Source of the DNA: Methylophaga marina
GTDB taxonomy: Bacteria > Pseudomonadota > Gammaproteobacteria > Nitrosococcales > Methylophagaceae
Direction: 5' to 3'
Length of the DNA stretch: 64,000 nt
NCBI RefSeq assembly: GCF_030296755.1
Contig: NZ_AP027741.1
Coordinates: 1,364,001-1,428,000 of the forward strand
The notes under the pieces are model-generated. The model was not told where the DNA came from. It saw nothing but the letters and a program-made list of their open reading frames with translations, and did not search any database. Below are positions 10,153-19,641 of this stretch, in pieces; position 1 is the stretch's first letter, and every line of letters starts with the position of its first letter. The translations under genes and the position numbers were made by a program.

Positions 10153-10370
10153 CGTATACTCCGATAAAGGGGGTGAATTCAGACGTCATATCCGAGATAA
10201 TAATTAACTTGATTATGTTCGTTAACAACGCTGTTAACTCATCCTGTCTTTAGTATTAACGACTCAAAGCCCGCCCGTGGGTTCCATCCATTGTCGTGAG
10301 CGAGTAAACGATGATTGCTCAATCTCAACTTTTTGACTATCTTTAAACACAGCGATTCCTGGAACAATTT

Positions 10371-11123
10371 ATGACGTATTGTATTGCCATATCATTAGAT
10401 AAAGGACTGGTTCTAACCTCAGACTCAAGAACCAATGCCGGTATTGATCAAGTCAGTACATACAGCAAAATGTTTCGTTTCAATACGCATGCTGACCGCT
10501 GTATTACCATATTAAGTGCCGGTAATCTGGCCACCACGCAATGTGTTATTGAACAGATAAACCGGGATCTACGGGAAAATAGTGAGACCAGCCTCAATAG
10601 CACACACTATCTTTCTGATACCGCTGACTATGTAGGTGATGTTTTAAATCAACGCATCAAGCGTTATAGCGAAGATCAGCAATCCGGCTTTTCACCTGAT
10701 GCGACCTTATTACTGGCTGGCCAAATAAAAGGGCAACCACCCCAAGCCTTTCTGATTTATCCACAAGGAAACCACATTACCACCAGCCGTGAAACACCCT
10801 ACTTACAGATAGGTGAGAGTAAGTATGGCAAACCGGTATTAGATCGTTTTCTCACCATGCAAACGTCACTCACCGATGCCGCTACCTGTGCATTAATTTC
10901 TATGGATTCCACCATGAAAAGTAATGTCAGTGTCGGCCCGCCGATTGAGGTGCTGGTATACGAGACAGATAGCCTGGTCTTTAAGCATCATTATCGTTTC
11001 GATGCAGAAGATACTTTTTTGATTAACTTACGGCGGGAATGGGGTAATAAATTAAATCAGGCATTTAAGGAAATGCCGCGGATTCCCGAGGCTTTCTCAA
11101 CGACTTCAACAACTGATGAATAA
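10371..11123 (+). CDS. Anbu, ancestral beta-subunit proteasome-like peptidase
   Basis: 250 residues. The chain starts Met-Thr-Tyr, so removing Met exposes the N-terminal Thr nucleophile of the Ntn-hydrolase fold. Counted from that Thr, an Asp at 17 (LTSDSRT) and a Lys at 32 (TYSKMF) match the proteasome/HslV catalytic set. Length and start match the Anbu (COG3484) family. Anbu subunits assemble into ring- or spiral-shaped particles; their substrate is not established. The gene faces an operon encoding a zinc metallopeptidase, an Alpha-E protein and an ATP-grasp protein, the known genomic companions of Anbu, and overlaps the 3' end of the first by 59 bases. Confidence 0.92.
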   Translation: MTYCIAISLDKGLVLTSDSRTNAGIDQVSTYSKMFRFNTHADRCITILSAGNLATTQCVIEQINRDLRENSETSLNSTHYLSDTADYVGDVLNQRIKRYSEDQQSGFSPDATLLLAGQIKGQPPQAFLIYPQGNHITTSRETPYLQIGESKYGKPVLDRFLTMQTSLTDAATCALISMDSTMKSNVSVGPPIEVLVYETDSLVFKHHYRFDAEDTFLINLRREWGNKLNQAFKEMPRIPEAFSTTSTTDE

Positions 11124-12114
11124 AAAGTAATTTTCTTCTGACCGGCGCTGAAACGACAAAGGGGTAAGCATCTGTATTGCCAACACTTCGATTCAGTGCA
11201 TTCATTTTCACCACCAGCGATAACCAGTCGTTCATCATCACATCAAAATCGCTAGCATAATCAAAATGCTCAATCAGGTCATAGGTCATCGCCGTTTCCA
11301 TGGTCTCATTCATCATCAAATAATGTGACCAGGTCTCAGCCCAGTCTTCAAGAGGATGCGCACTGGCATAGGCTGACAAGTAGGAGGCTGGCCAGTCTGC
11401 TGCGGGTCCGTTTTCATAATACGATTCTAGACTGCTTTGATAATCTTGCTGCTGGTATTCAAACACCTCACAAAACATGGCGTAGTGATCGGTATCTTTT
11501 ATCAGCATATCCCAATAATAATGGCCGATTTCATGACGAAAATGTCCCAGTAGGGTTCGATAGGACTCGTTCATAGCTTCACGCGTTGCTTCTCTGAAGC
11601 TACCATCTGCCTCAGCAGCATTCAGCGTTATCACCCCCTGACTGTGTCCACTTAACACATGCTCAAGTGCCAGCATCGGATTGGTTCTCTGATCTTCAAG
11701 GAAGTCAAAAACCAAGCCATTTGGATAGCCTTGATAGGCGCCCTTTATCGGCAGGTTTAACCTCAGAATGCCATAGAGCATACGACGTTTTGCCGCTTCC
11801 AGGGTTCGCCAGCGCCGCCAGTTTTCAGGTTGACTCAATATGGGTATGGTGCGTGTTAACGCACATGAAATGCATTGAGTATTAGATGATTCAGCCGGAA
11901 TCAGCCAATTACAGGCAATCTCATCATCACGGTGCTCACAACTTCGATAGCGCTGCAGTGGAAAAAGATCGGTCATCAACCAGGCCTTATCATCTTCTTG
12001 CAGGCTGGTTAACTGTTGTAGCTCTGGAATAAACCCCAACTGACTGCCACAAACACCACAGTGGGTATTGTCGAAGAAAATTTCCTGCCCACATTGGCAA
12101 AAGAACCGTTTCAT
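11065..12114 (-). CDS. Zinc-ribbon putative metallopeptidase (COG4307 type)
   Basis: 349 residues. The N-terminus has a zinc-ribbon-like pair (CQCG and CGVCG) and a second Cys/His cluster (CEH, ACNW, QCISC). Around residues 194-198 is a zincin motif HEIGH, with a downstream Glu in EDWAETWSHY that may be the third zinc ligand. I chose the ATG at 12114 because it overlaps the Alpha-E stop as ATGA; the open frame begins nine codons earlier. It is the last gene of a three-gene operon (ATP-grasp, Alpha-E, this gene). Its occurrence beside Anbu is known from many bacteria, but no biochemical activity is established. Predicted cytoplasmic. Confidence 0.85.
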   Translation of the reverse strand: MKRFFCQCGQEIFFDNTHCGVCGSQLGFIPELQQLTSLQEDDKAWLMTDLFPLQRYRSCEHRDDEIACNWLIPAESSNTQCISCALTRTIPILSQPENWRRWRTLEAAKRRMLYGILRLNLPIKGAYQGYPNGLVFDFLEDQRTNPMLALEHVLSGHSQGVITLNAAEADGSFREATREAMNESYRTLLGHFRHEIGHYYWDMLIKDTDHYAMFCEVFEYQQQDYQSSLESYYENGPAADWPASYLSAYASAHPLEDWAETWSHYLMMNETMETAMTYDLIEHFDYASDFDVMMNDWLSLVVKMNALNRSVGNTDAYPFVVSAPVRRKLLFIHQLLKSLRKPRESAAFP

Positions 12115-13052
12115 GAAACGGAGTAGTCCGGATAAAACCAATTAGTGGTAATACTGGTATTCAGTCGATTTAAGGCGATTTGTAACTCATCCATCATCAA
12201 TCGAATAGTTTCTGGCGGATTTCTCTCCGGACTATATGCCTGTAGATCATTCAGAATCTCAGCCTGCTGTGCCAACATGTGTTTATCTCCAGGTAAATAC
12301 TCTAAGTAATTTCCTACCGACTTGACAGAAAAGCTCAAAGAACGCGGGAAAGCTGTATTTTGAATTAAAAATGCCAACACATTTTCCCCTTTCAATGAGG
12401 AGTTATGTGCTTGAATATACATTTGCTGGGCATTTAGAACTCTCAGTAATGTCGCCCACAAAATACCTTCGTGCTGTTTTAGAGTTTCACTTCGGTTATC
12501 TGACATCAGCAATGCCGACAACTCCAATATTCGGCTGGTCATATCTGCCCGTTCCAGATGTTTACCCGCCTGTAAAAAGTCATAAGCAAAATTGCGACTC
12601 ATGTGATTAGCAATCATACCCCATATACACTGACATGACTCCATGATAGTGAGTAATAACTTCTGTCTGCGACGACGATTACCAATGGATGATAATTCAC
12701 TCTTCACTAATAAGTGTAGCTCATTCACCTGCTCCCAGACTTCTTCTGGTAATACATCCAATGAGGTTCGGGCATTTTCTCTCACAGCCGCCAGATTATT
12801 AATCAATGAACCACCATAGCCAGGATCAGCTAATAGAAAATGCATAATGTCATATTCATTTTCACGCGGATGTTTTCTGTAATAAATCTGCTCAGCATCA
12901 AAAATGGTCACCAAGGTAAACCAGTTCACTTCCATATGCTCGGGCAAGTCCATTAATAGTGCGGTATGCACATTAATTAATCGCGCCGTGTTTTCCACGC
13001 GCTCTAAATAACGAGCCAACCAATACACTCTCTCAGCAACACGAGATAACAT
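12111..13052 (-). CDS. Alpha-E domain protein
   Basis: 313 residues, nearly all helical, starting MLSRVAERVYWLARYLERVENTAR, which is the hallmark start of the Alpha-E (DUF403) family. Alpha-E proteins occur with circularly permuted ATP-grasp proteins in predicted peptide- or amide-forming systems; their own function is not proven. The start codon overlaps the repaired stop of the ATP-grasp gene (TAATG) and the end overlaps the metallopeptidase start (ATGA), so the three genes are translationally coupled. Confidence 0.9.
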   Translation of the reverse strand: MLSRVAERVYWLARYLERVENTARLINVHTALLMDLPEHMEVNWFTLVTIFDAEQIYYRKHPRENEYDIMHFLLADPGYGGSLINNLAAVRENARTSLDVLPEEVWEQVNELHLLVKSELSSIGNRRRRQKLLLTIMESCQCIWGMIANHMSRNFAYDFLQAGKHLERADMTSRILELSALLMSDNRSETLKQHEGILWATLLRVLNAQQMYIQAHNSSLKGENVLAFLIQNTAFPRSLSFSVKSVGNYLEYLPGDKHMLAQQAEILNDLQAYSPERNPPETIRLMMDELQIALNRLNTSITTNWFYPDYSVS

Positions 13053-14514
13053 TAGTCTTCCTCCATGAAATGGCGACTATCATCAACAATCCAGGTATCT
13101 TTACTACCGCCCCCTGTGACGAGTTAACAACTAACGAACCCTCGACCATCGCTACACGAGTCAGCCCACCGGGGGTGACATAAATATCATCTCCAGACAG
13201 AATAAATGGCCTTAAATCGACATGTCGTGGTGCAATCGTGTCATCACAACAGGTGGGGGAAACAGATAAACTCAAGGTCGGTTGAGCAATGTAGTTTTTT
13301 GGATCATTGATCAGTAACTCACGAAATTCTTCCACTTTCTCTGCCGAGGAATGCGGTCCCACCAACATGCCATAGCCTCCTGACTCATTGGCGGGTTTGA
13401 CCACCAGTTCAGGCAGATGCGCTAACACATGGGTCAAATCTTCCTCATTACGACACAGCCAGGTAGGCACATTGCCCAAAATGGGTTCTTCATTCAGGTA
13501 ATAACGGATCATGTCAGGCACATAGGCATAAATGACTTTATCGTCAGCGACACCGCATCCTGGCGCGTTGGCTATCGCGACTTTACCCGCACGCCAGGCA
13601 CGCATAATCCCTGGCACACCTAGCATTGAATCAGGACGAAAAACTTCTGGATCAATAAAATCATCATCAATACGGCGGTATATGACATCAACACGCTCAA
13701 GGCCATGAATCGTTTTCATGTAGACATAATCATCATCCCCTACCAGTAGATCGGCGCCTTCCAGCAAGATCAAACCGGCTTGTTGAGCAAGGAACGCATG
13801 TTCAAAATAGGCTGAGTTATAGATACCGGGCGTCAATAACGCCATCGTTGGATGAGTTAAATCAGGGCGTAATGAGGCGAGCATTTCTGCTAAGTGTTCA
13901 GGGTAGGCATCAACAGGGCTAATATTTAAGAGTTTGAATAGCTCAGGCAAGACTCGCTTGGTGGTTTTTCTGTTTTCGAGCATATATGCCACCCCAGATG
14001 GTACACGTAAATTATCCTCTAACACGTATAGCGTGCCATCATGATCGCGTACTAAATCTGAACCACAGATATTGGCCCAAACGCCATGAGCAGGGGTCAT
14101 ACCATGACATTCTTTACGATAACCTTTGGATTGATAAACCACGTCGGCGGGTATGATGCCAGCGTTGATAATATTTCCATCGTTATAAATGTCTTGAATG
14201 AACTGATTTAAGGCATGAATGCGTTGTTTTAGCCCTTTTTCGGTGCGTTCCCACTCACTCTTTGGAATAGCCCTTGGGATAATATCGAATGGCCAAGCCC
14301 TATCAATATTGCCCGCATCACTATAAATGGTGAAGGTGATGCCACGCTCCAGCATTTCTACTTCTGACTCTTGCACCCGCTGCGTAAACGCTTCTTTTTC
14401 CATGCAACGCAAGTATTCAAGCAGTTTAAAACTGAATGCTCTGGGCTGATGTTTTGCAAACATAAGCTCATCAAAAAACGAACCCGGTTCATAGTCCTTC
14501 CAAATGTCCTTCAT
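13052..14514 (-). CDS. Circularly permuted ATP-grasp protein (frameshift near 3' end)
   Basis: About 487 residues. It shows the DUF404/407 type features, including EDNLRVPSGVAYMLENR near residue 165 and a nucleotide-binding VVKPANESGGYGMLVGP segment near 370. In the raw sequence the frame shifts in a run of five C (13110-13114, G on the coding strand) and ends in unrelated residues at 13033. Adding one base restores QGGGSKDTWIVDDS to a stop at 13052-13054, the expected family C-terminus, overlapping the next start by one base. Predicted ATP-dependent ligase forming an amide or peptide bond on an unknown substrate, acting with the Alpha-E protein and possibly Anbu. Confidence 0.88.
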
Positions 14515-14610
14515 CAGTCCCCCTATCAGGTTTTAGTTCAAAAGAACGATATACAGAAGAAGAGAGCAAAAGTTATACCCGACTTGGATGGCAGGTTACT
14601 TTTTTCGGTT

Positions 14611-15255
14611 TTATTTTGTCAGTGCGGCATTCACCATACTGTTAATCCGTTTAGCAGCATTATCTTCATGTGTGCCACGATAGGCTGACACCAACTGTTT
14701 TGCTTCATTGAACGCCTCATCAATTTCGTGTCTGAAAAGCTGTTTGTAACGTTCAACACCTATCAGATAGACCCCGCCTGACAGCGATAGCCCCTGTTGA
14801 ATGCTAGCTCTTTTATCACTTGCATCTGAGGCGATGCGTTGAGCCACAATCTGACTATACAAAGGAATCCCCATCACAAAACTTAAGAGCTTATTCACCT
14901 CTTGGGGATTTCTATCTTTCCAGTACTGGGCATAAATGGAGATCCGTCTTAAACGGAGCCAGTCAATATCCGTTAAAGCCGCAACAGGACCTGATGGCTG
15001 TGCACCATAAAAGATCAACTCAATATCACTGCAGAATTGATAATAATCCGGCAATGAGGCTTTACTTAATTGATCACCCGCCATCGCGATATCCACTTCC
15101 AGAGCTTGCATCGCTGTGGGTTCAGTGGAAAAAAGCAGCACTTTACTATGTGCCTGACCTGCCTTGTCTGACCAGAATTGAATCGCCTTTGCCAGAGGAT
15201 GGAATTCAGCCAAAACCGACACGGATGAAAATAAATCTGTCTCAAGCGCGATCAT
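14611..15255 (-). CDS. Conserved-looking protein of unknown function
   Basis: 214 residues; not recognised. Soluble, mixed alpha/beta or mostly helical composition, no signal peptide or membrane segment, and a helical, charged C-terminus. The start is set by a strong GGAGG six bases before the ATG at 15255 (the frame also contains a GTG two codons earlier, too close to that site). It lies 96 bases upstream of the ATP-grasp gene on the same strand, so it may belong to the Anbu-associated operon, but the gap is large enough for a separate promoter. Confidence 0.7.
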   Translation of the reverse strand: MIALETDLFSSVSVLAEFHPLAKAIQFWSDKAGQAHSKVLLFSTEPTAMQALEVDIAMAGDQLSKASLPDYYQFCSDIELIFYGAQPSGPVAALTDIDWLRLRRISIYAQYWKDRNPQEVNKLLSFVMGIPLYSQIVAQRIASDASDKRASIQQGLSLSGGVYLIGVERYKQLFRHEIDEAFNEAKQLVSAYRGTHEDNAAKRINSMVNAALTK

Positions 15256-15300
15256 CGACACCTCCTCCGCTAAATCATCTCTGAGCGTTTTTTAAACAAA

Positions 15301-15336
15301 AAAAGCCCTGTTCAACAGCTGTTGAACAGGGCTTTT
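15301..15336 (-). terminator. Rho-independent terminator after tpx
   Basis: A perfect 36-base palindrome (AAAAGCCCTGTTCAACAG and its complement) lies 16 bases after the tpx stop. On the minus strand it is followed by a T-rich stretch. Confidence 0.9.
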
Positions 15337-15352
15337 GCAACGATAAGCTCGT

Positions 15353-15847
15353 TTAGCTGAGTGCTGACAAGGCTTTTTCATAATCAGGTTCATCAGCAAT
15401 TTCACTGACTTGTTCGGTATAAATAACTTTGCCAGTTTCATCAATGACGACAACCGCACGCGAACACAAACCAGCTAAAGGCCCATTTTTCATTAATAAA
15501 CCGTAATCTTCAGCAAATGAAGAGCGAAACGCCGAACCAGTCACGACATTATCAATACCTTCTGCACCACAAAAACGTGCCATGGCAAAAGGTAAATCTT
15601 TTGATACACAGACAACCGTGGTGTTATCCAAGGCAGCCGCTTTTGTGTTGAATTGTCTGACAGACATCGCACAGGTAGGCGTATCTACAGATGGAAAAAT
15701 ATTGAGCACAACACGACCAGATAAATCTGCCAGAGTCAGCTCAGACAAGTCATCTTTTGTCAGGCTAAATTCTGGTGCTTTTTGTCCAACTGCAGGCAAC
15801 TCACCCACTGTCTCAAAAGGGGTTCCTTTTAATGTCACTGTAGTCAT
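15353..15847 (-). CDS. tpx: Thiol peroxidase (atypical 2-Cys peroxiredoxin)
   Basis: 164 residues, the usual length. The peroxidatic Cys59 lies in [15 protein letters not shown] and the resolving Cys93 in ARFCGAEG, the spacing of E. coli Tpx (61/95). It reduces hydrogen and alkyl peroxides using thioredoxin; in the periplasm of enteric bacteria or in the cytoplasm, and no signal peptide is seen here. Single gene with a ribosome site (AAAGGAGAT) just before the ATG and its own terminator. Confidence 0.96.
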   Translation of the reverse strand: MTTVTLKGTPFETVGELPAVGQKAPEFSLTKDDLSELTLADLSGRVVLNIFPSVDTPTCAMSVRQFNTKAAALDNTTVVCVSKDLPFAMARFCGAEGIDNVVTGSAFRSSFAEDYGLLMKNGPLAGLCSRAVVVIDETGKVIYTEQVSEIADEPDYEKALSALS

Positions 15848-15921
15848 AAAATCTCCTTTAATTTAATTTGCGAAACATGTCAGCATCCGCCTTGAAGAAC
15901 TGGCTAGATAACATGCTGACA

Positions 15922-16343
15922 TTACCGTTGTCTGTCTTGTTTTAATGTTTGTAGTGTTCTGTAGACTTCGCGGGCATCAGCTAAATTTCGTTTAGCGACT
16001 CTGACCCGCTTATCTTCAATCATGGCGATCATGGCGATCACACCGACTATACTGATCAGCGTACCAGCAATCCCCCTGATACCCAAGCCACATAAATGGC
16101 TAATAAGATAAGAATGAATATCTGTATGACCATCCATTGAGAAGCGAGTTTCTCTTTTTGGCAGGTCACATACTTTTCGTGCCATAAACGAACTAATAAA
16201 CCCAACTCATCATCACTCAACACAGCCAAATTTGAATAGTACTCGAGACCGATTAATTCATCATTGTGGTTACGTGAGACCAACTGCGCATCTTCAGCCA
16301 TTTCCTTTAACGCACTAAAGGTATCTTCATCACGCTCAATCAT
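15922..16343 (-). CDS. Small two-helix membrane protein, unknown function (frameshifted)
   Basis: Two overlapping frames are best read as one gene of about 140 residues. The first frame gives an acidic soluble N-terminus (about 70 residues) and a membrane segment (VIQIFILILLAIYVAWVSGG). It then breaks in a run of five C (16072-16076). Adding one base continues into IAGTLISIVGVIAMIAMI and a basic, arginine-rich tail. The result is a membrane hairpin with both ends on the same side. The ATG at 16343 has a good AAGGAG site six bases upstream. Function unknown; alternatively, two tiny overlapping genes. Confidence 0.65.
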
Positions 16344-16534
16344 GTGCACTCCTTTTGACTGTCGTCGCTTGACTATGGCTTAGCTCGCCATAGGCCTCCA
16401 GAGAAAATATTCCTAATTTATTTTTTGTGAAACCGCTCTCATTTCATAAAACTTTAATACGGCTGCCCTATAGTCCACAGCACATCGCCTTTTCAGCTTG
16501 AGGCTACATTACTTTATATTTAGGTGCTGTCTGC

Positions 16535-17503
16535 ATGAATATCAAGAAAGACGAAGACCCCATCATCATCTGGCGACTCACTGATGGAAAACCTGGCCAT
16601 CAAAGCCAATCTCAAGGTTTGGTGAATGCCTTAAAGCGCAAAATGGCCTGTCAAAGTTTTGATATTCCGGTGAGTGGTCGACTTCAACCTGTGTTCGATT
16701 TATTGAGTACAACCTGGCCTGCAGGTCATGGGCTACCTTTACCTGATCTCATTATCGGGGCAGGTCATCGCACGCATCTTCACATGCTGGCAGCAAAAAA
16801 GGTGTATGGCGGGCAAACCATCGTCTTGATGCAGCCCAGTTTACCGGTGTCTTTTTTTGATCTTAGCTTAATACCGGAGCATGACTATTATCAAGGTCGT
16901 GGCAATGTATTGGAAACACGAGGCGTTCTTAACCCTATTCACGCGACAGGTGTTCATCACACCGATAAGGGACTAATCATGATTGGCGGCCCTTCCAAAC
17001 ACTGTGACTGGAATGAAAACCATATAACATCACAAATAACTCAGCTTTGTAAGCAAAACCCGCGTGTTCACTATACGCTCACGACCTCTCCACGTACACC
17101 TGCCAACTTCGCCACTCACATGCTAGGCTTCAAATTGGCCAACCTTACTATCGTACCTTTCGAAGAAACCGATCGTAACTGGGTTTCACGCCAATTAGCA
17201 GCAAGTTATAGTGCATGGATTAGCGAAGACTCGGTGTCGATGGTGTATGAAGCACTCACAGCAAACACTGCGGTCGGTATTCTTAACATGCCCATCAAAC
17301 GTGATAACCGTGTCTCACGGGGACTGAGTAAGTTAGTGGGTGAAGGCTATGCTGTTCGCTTTGACAGCCTGGGCCATTACAAAAACCGTCTACAAGCTGT
17401 TCCGGGGTTCATGGAATCAGAACGCTGTGCAGACTGGATAGCAAAACACTGGTTGGATGGCGTGCCACAAGCACAACCACAGCCAATACCTCAACTCAGC
17501 TAA
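16535..17503 (+). CDS. ELM1/GtrOC1-family putative glycosyltransferase-like protein
   Basis: 322 residues of the mitochondrial-fission ELM1-like (DUF1022) family. Visible: an N-terminal WRLTDGKPGHQSQ motif, IGAGHRTHLHMLAAKK in the first half, and a C-terminal SEDSVSMVYEAL segment, an arrangement resembling GT-B glycosyltransferases that bind a nucleotide sugar. No signal peptide. It begins a gene string that continues with two GT4 enzymes and one GT9 enzyme, spaced 0-6 bases, so a role in lipopolysaccharide or surface-glycan synthesis is likely. Enzymatic activity has not been shown for most bacterial members. Confidence 0.85.
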   Translation: MNIKKDEDPIIIWRLTDGKPGHQSQSQGLVNALKRKMACQSFDIPVSGRLQPVFDLLSTTWPAGHGLPLPDLIIGAGHRTHLHMLAAKKVYGGQTIVLMQPSLPVSFFDLSLIPEHDYYQGRGNVLETRGVLNPIHATGVHHTDKGLIMIGGPSKHCDWNENHITSQITQLCKQNPRVHYTLTTSPRTPANFATHMLGFKLANLTIVPFEETDRNWVSRQLAASYSAWISEDSVSMVYEALTANTAVGILNMPIKRDNRVSRGLSKLVGEGYAVRFDSLGHYKNRLQAVPGFMESERCADWIAKHWLDGVPQAQPQPIPQLS

Positions 17504-17509
17504 TTGCTC

Positions 17510-18631
17510 ATGACAGATCAGTTAACCGTTGTTCAGGTGTTACCTGCACTTGAATCAGGAGGTGTTGAACGAGGCACATTGGAAGTCGGCCGCTATCTGG
17601 CAAGCCTGGGGCATCGCTCGTTTGTTATTTCCGCTGGTGGCCGCTTAGTCGATACCTTACGTCAGCAAGGCAGCGAGCATATAAACTGGAACATAGGCCG
17701 TAAGTCGCTGGCGACATTCCGTCTTATCCCGAGACTACGACGCTTTCTGGTGAATAATCGTGTTGATATTTTACATGTGCGTTCACGTATGCCGGCCTGG
17801 GTATGCTATTTGACGTGGAAATCCTTACCAAAGGCATCACGTCCAAAATTCATTACTACCGTTCACGGCACATACTCTGTCAACGGCTATAGCCGAATCA
17901 TGACCAAAGGCGAACAGATATTGGTTGTGTCGGAAAAAATCCGTGAATACGTCACGACGCAATACGGTGTTCAAAAAAACCTCACCCTGAATTACCGGGG
18001 TATTGACCGACGAGAGTTCCCGTATGGATATCAGCCAAATAATGCATGGTTATCTCATTGGTATCAATCCTTCCCTCAAACACGGGGCAAGTTATTAATC
18101 ACTCTGCCGGGACGCATTACACGTTGGAAAGGTCAGGCTGATTTTATAGAGATTATTGCTGAGCTAAAAAAATATTATTCTGATGTGCACGGTTTGATTG
18201 TTGGTGAAACTAAAAAAGGAAAATCGGCTTTTTTAGGTGAATTACAACAACGTGCAACTGAACTTGGCGTTTTAAATGATGTAAGTTTTATCGGCCACCG
18301 GAGTGATCTGAGAGAAATTATGTCAATTTCCAACATCGTCATGTCATTATCATTGCAGCCGGAAGCGTTTGGGCGAGTCAGTATAGAAGCCCTGAGTTTA
18401 GGGGTGCCGGTTATTGCTTATGCTCATGGCGGTGTGGAAGAACAACTAACGGCCGTACTGCCGGAAGGCAAAGTAAGCACGGGTGATAAAGCCGCTGTCG
18501 TCAGCTTAAGCACAAAATGGTTACTTGCACCGCCTGTTGTTCCAGAATCACATCCTTTTGTACTGGAGTCTATGTTAGAAACCACGCTATCTGTTTATAA
18601 ACGCGCATTAAAACAACATTCGCCCACATGA
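17510..18631 (+). CDS. Glycosyltransferase family 4 protein
   Basis: 373 residues. GT-B fold: an N-terminal acceptor half (QVLPALESGGVERG) and a C-terminal nucleotide-sugar half with PGRITRWKGQADFI and the EX7E-type motif around EAFGRVSIEALSLGVPVIA. The start is the ATG six bases after the previous stop; a TTG two codons earlier is also possible. It overlaps the next gene by four bases (ATGA). Likely adds a sugar to the lipopolysaccharide core or a similar glycan in the cytoplasm; donor and acceptor unknown. Confidence 0.9.
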   Translation: MTDQLTVVQVLPALESGGVERGTLEVGRYLASLGHRSFVISAGGRLVDTLRQQGSEHINWNIGRKSLATFRLIPRLRRFLVNNRVDILHVRSRMPAWVCYLTWKSLPKASRPKFITTVHGTYSVNGYSRIMTKGEQILVVSEKIREYVTTQYGVQKNLTLNYRGIDRREFPYGYQPNNAWLSHWYQSFPQTRGKLLITLPGRITRWKGQADFIEIIAELKKYYSDVHGLIVGETKKGKSAFLGELQQRATELGVLNDVSFIGHRSDLREIMSISNIVMSLSLQPEAFGRVSIEALSLGVPVIAYAHGGVEEQLTAVLPEGKVSTGDKAAVVSLSTKWLLAPPVVPESHPFVLESMLETTLSVYKRALKQHSPT

Positions 18632-19638
18632 ACATCTGCCAATTGTTATTAAGCACAGGCGGTGGTGGGCTTGAAAAACATGTCAGAGAACTGTCTATCA
18701 GCCTCCACAAAGCCGGTCATTCTGTCAGTGTTATTGCCGACCCTCAATTTCTAGAGACCTTACCTGTACATATCCAAGGTTTTCCAGTTAATACTGAGCA
18801 AAGCCGGCGTAACCCACTTTTGTGGTTCAGCGTGCTTTATTATCTGCATAAGTCCAACGCGGATATAGTGCATGCTCAGGCTAATAAAGCGACGGCTGTA
18901 CTAAATAAGTGTCGCTATTTTCATCGCGCAAAAACCGTAGGTACATTACATAACATCAAAAGCCGAGTGAAAGATTTTGCCAAGCTCGATCAGGCGATTG
19001 CGGTTAGTCATAGTCTTCGCTCACATCTGAACATAGCGAATGCCACAACAATATATAACGGTATTTCTACCCCAAAAGTTGCACCTATTGATATCCATCA
19101 AGAGTTTGGACTCAACCCTGAGTTACCAACATTTTGTGCCGTTGGTCGACTAGTAAAGGCAAAAGGCTTTGATTTGTTATTGGATGCCGCAGATGGCCTG
19201 GCTTTGAATTTACTGATTATCGGTGAAGGAGAAGAACGCCAACGGTTACATAGTCGAATTCAACAGATGTCAACACAGACACACTGTCGTTTGGTCGGTT
19301 ATCGTCCAGATGTCAGTTCACTGATGCACGCTTGTGACGGCGTATTAATCAGCTCGAGAAGAGAAGGCTTTTCTTATGTAGTCAGTGAAGCATTATTATT
19401 AGGCAAACCCATTTTATCTACGAATGTACCTGTCGCTAACGAAGTCCTTGATAAGGCATTAATCACACCTATCGCTGATACCCAGGCTTTTCGTCAACAG
19501 CTGGCCACACTTAGCAAAGACATAGTGGGCTGGCAAGGTATGATGCAGAAAGCGATGCTGCTGGCTCAGCAATCAATGACACTGGAAGCCATGACGGAAA
19601 ATACCCTTTCTGTTTACCAGGGTTTGCTGGAACCATAA
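18628..19638 (+). CDS. Glycosyltransferase family 4 protein
   Basis: 336 residues, GT-B fold. The N-terminal LLSTGGGGLEKHVRELS acceptor loop and the C-terminal SSRREGFSYVVSEALLLGKP (retaining GT4 signature) are clear. Start overlaps the previous stop as ATGA, so the two GT4 genes are translationally coupled. Related to core-region glycosyltransferases of the WaaG type in broad outline; the specific linkage cannot be deduced. Confidence 0.9.
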   Translation: MNICQLLLSTGGGGLEKHVRELSISLHKAGHSVSVIADPQFLETLPVHIQGFPVNTEQSRRNPLLWFSVLYYLHKSNADIVHAQANKATAVLNKCRYFHRAKTVGTLHNIKSRVKDFAKLDQAIAVSHSLRSHLNIANATTIYNGISTPKVAPIDIHQEFGLNPELPTFCAVGRLVKAKGFDLLLDAADGLALNLLIIGEGEERQRLHSRIQQMSTQTHCRLVGYRPDVSSLMHACDGVLISSRREGFSYVVSEALLLGKPILSTNVPVANEVLDKALITPIADTQAFRQQLATLSKDIVGWQGMMQKAMLLAQQSMTLEAMTENTLSVYQGLLEP

Positions 19639-19641
19639 TTC

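Noticed and set aside
15922..16185. Separate 87-residue gene
   Set aside because: Its first 40 residues are an out-of-frame reading of the upstream part of the same gene; the membrane hairpin model with one restored base is simpler.
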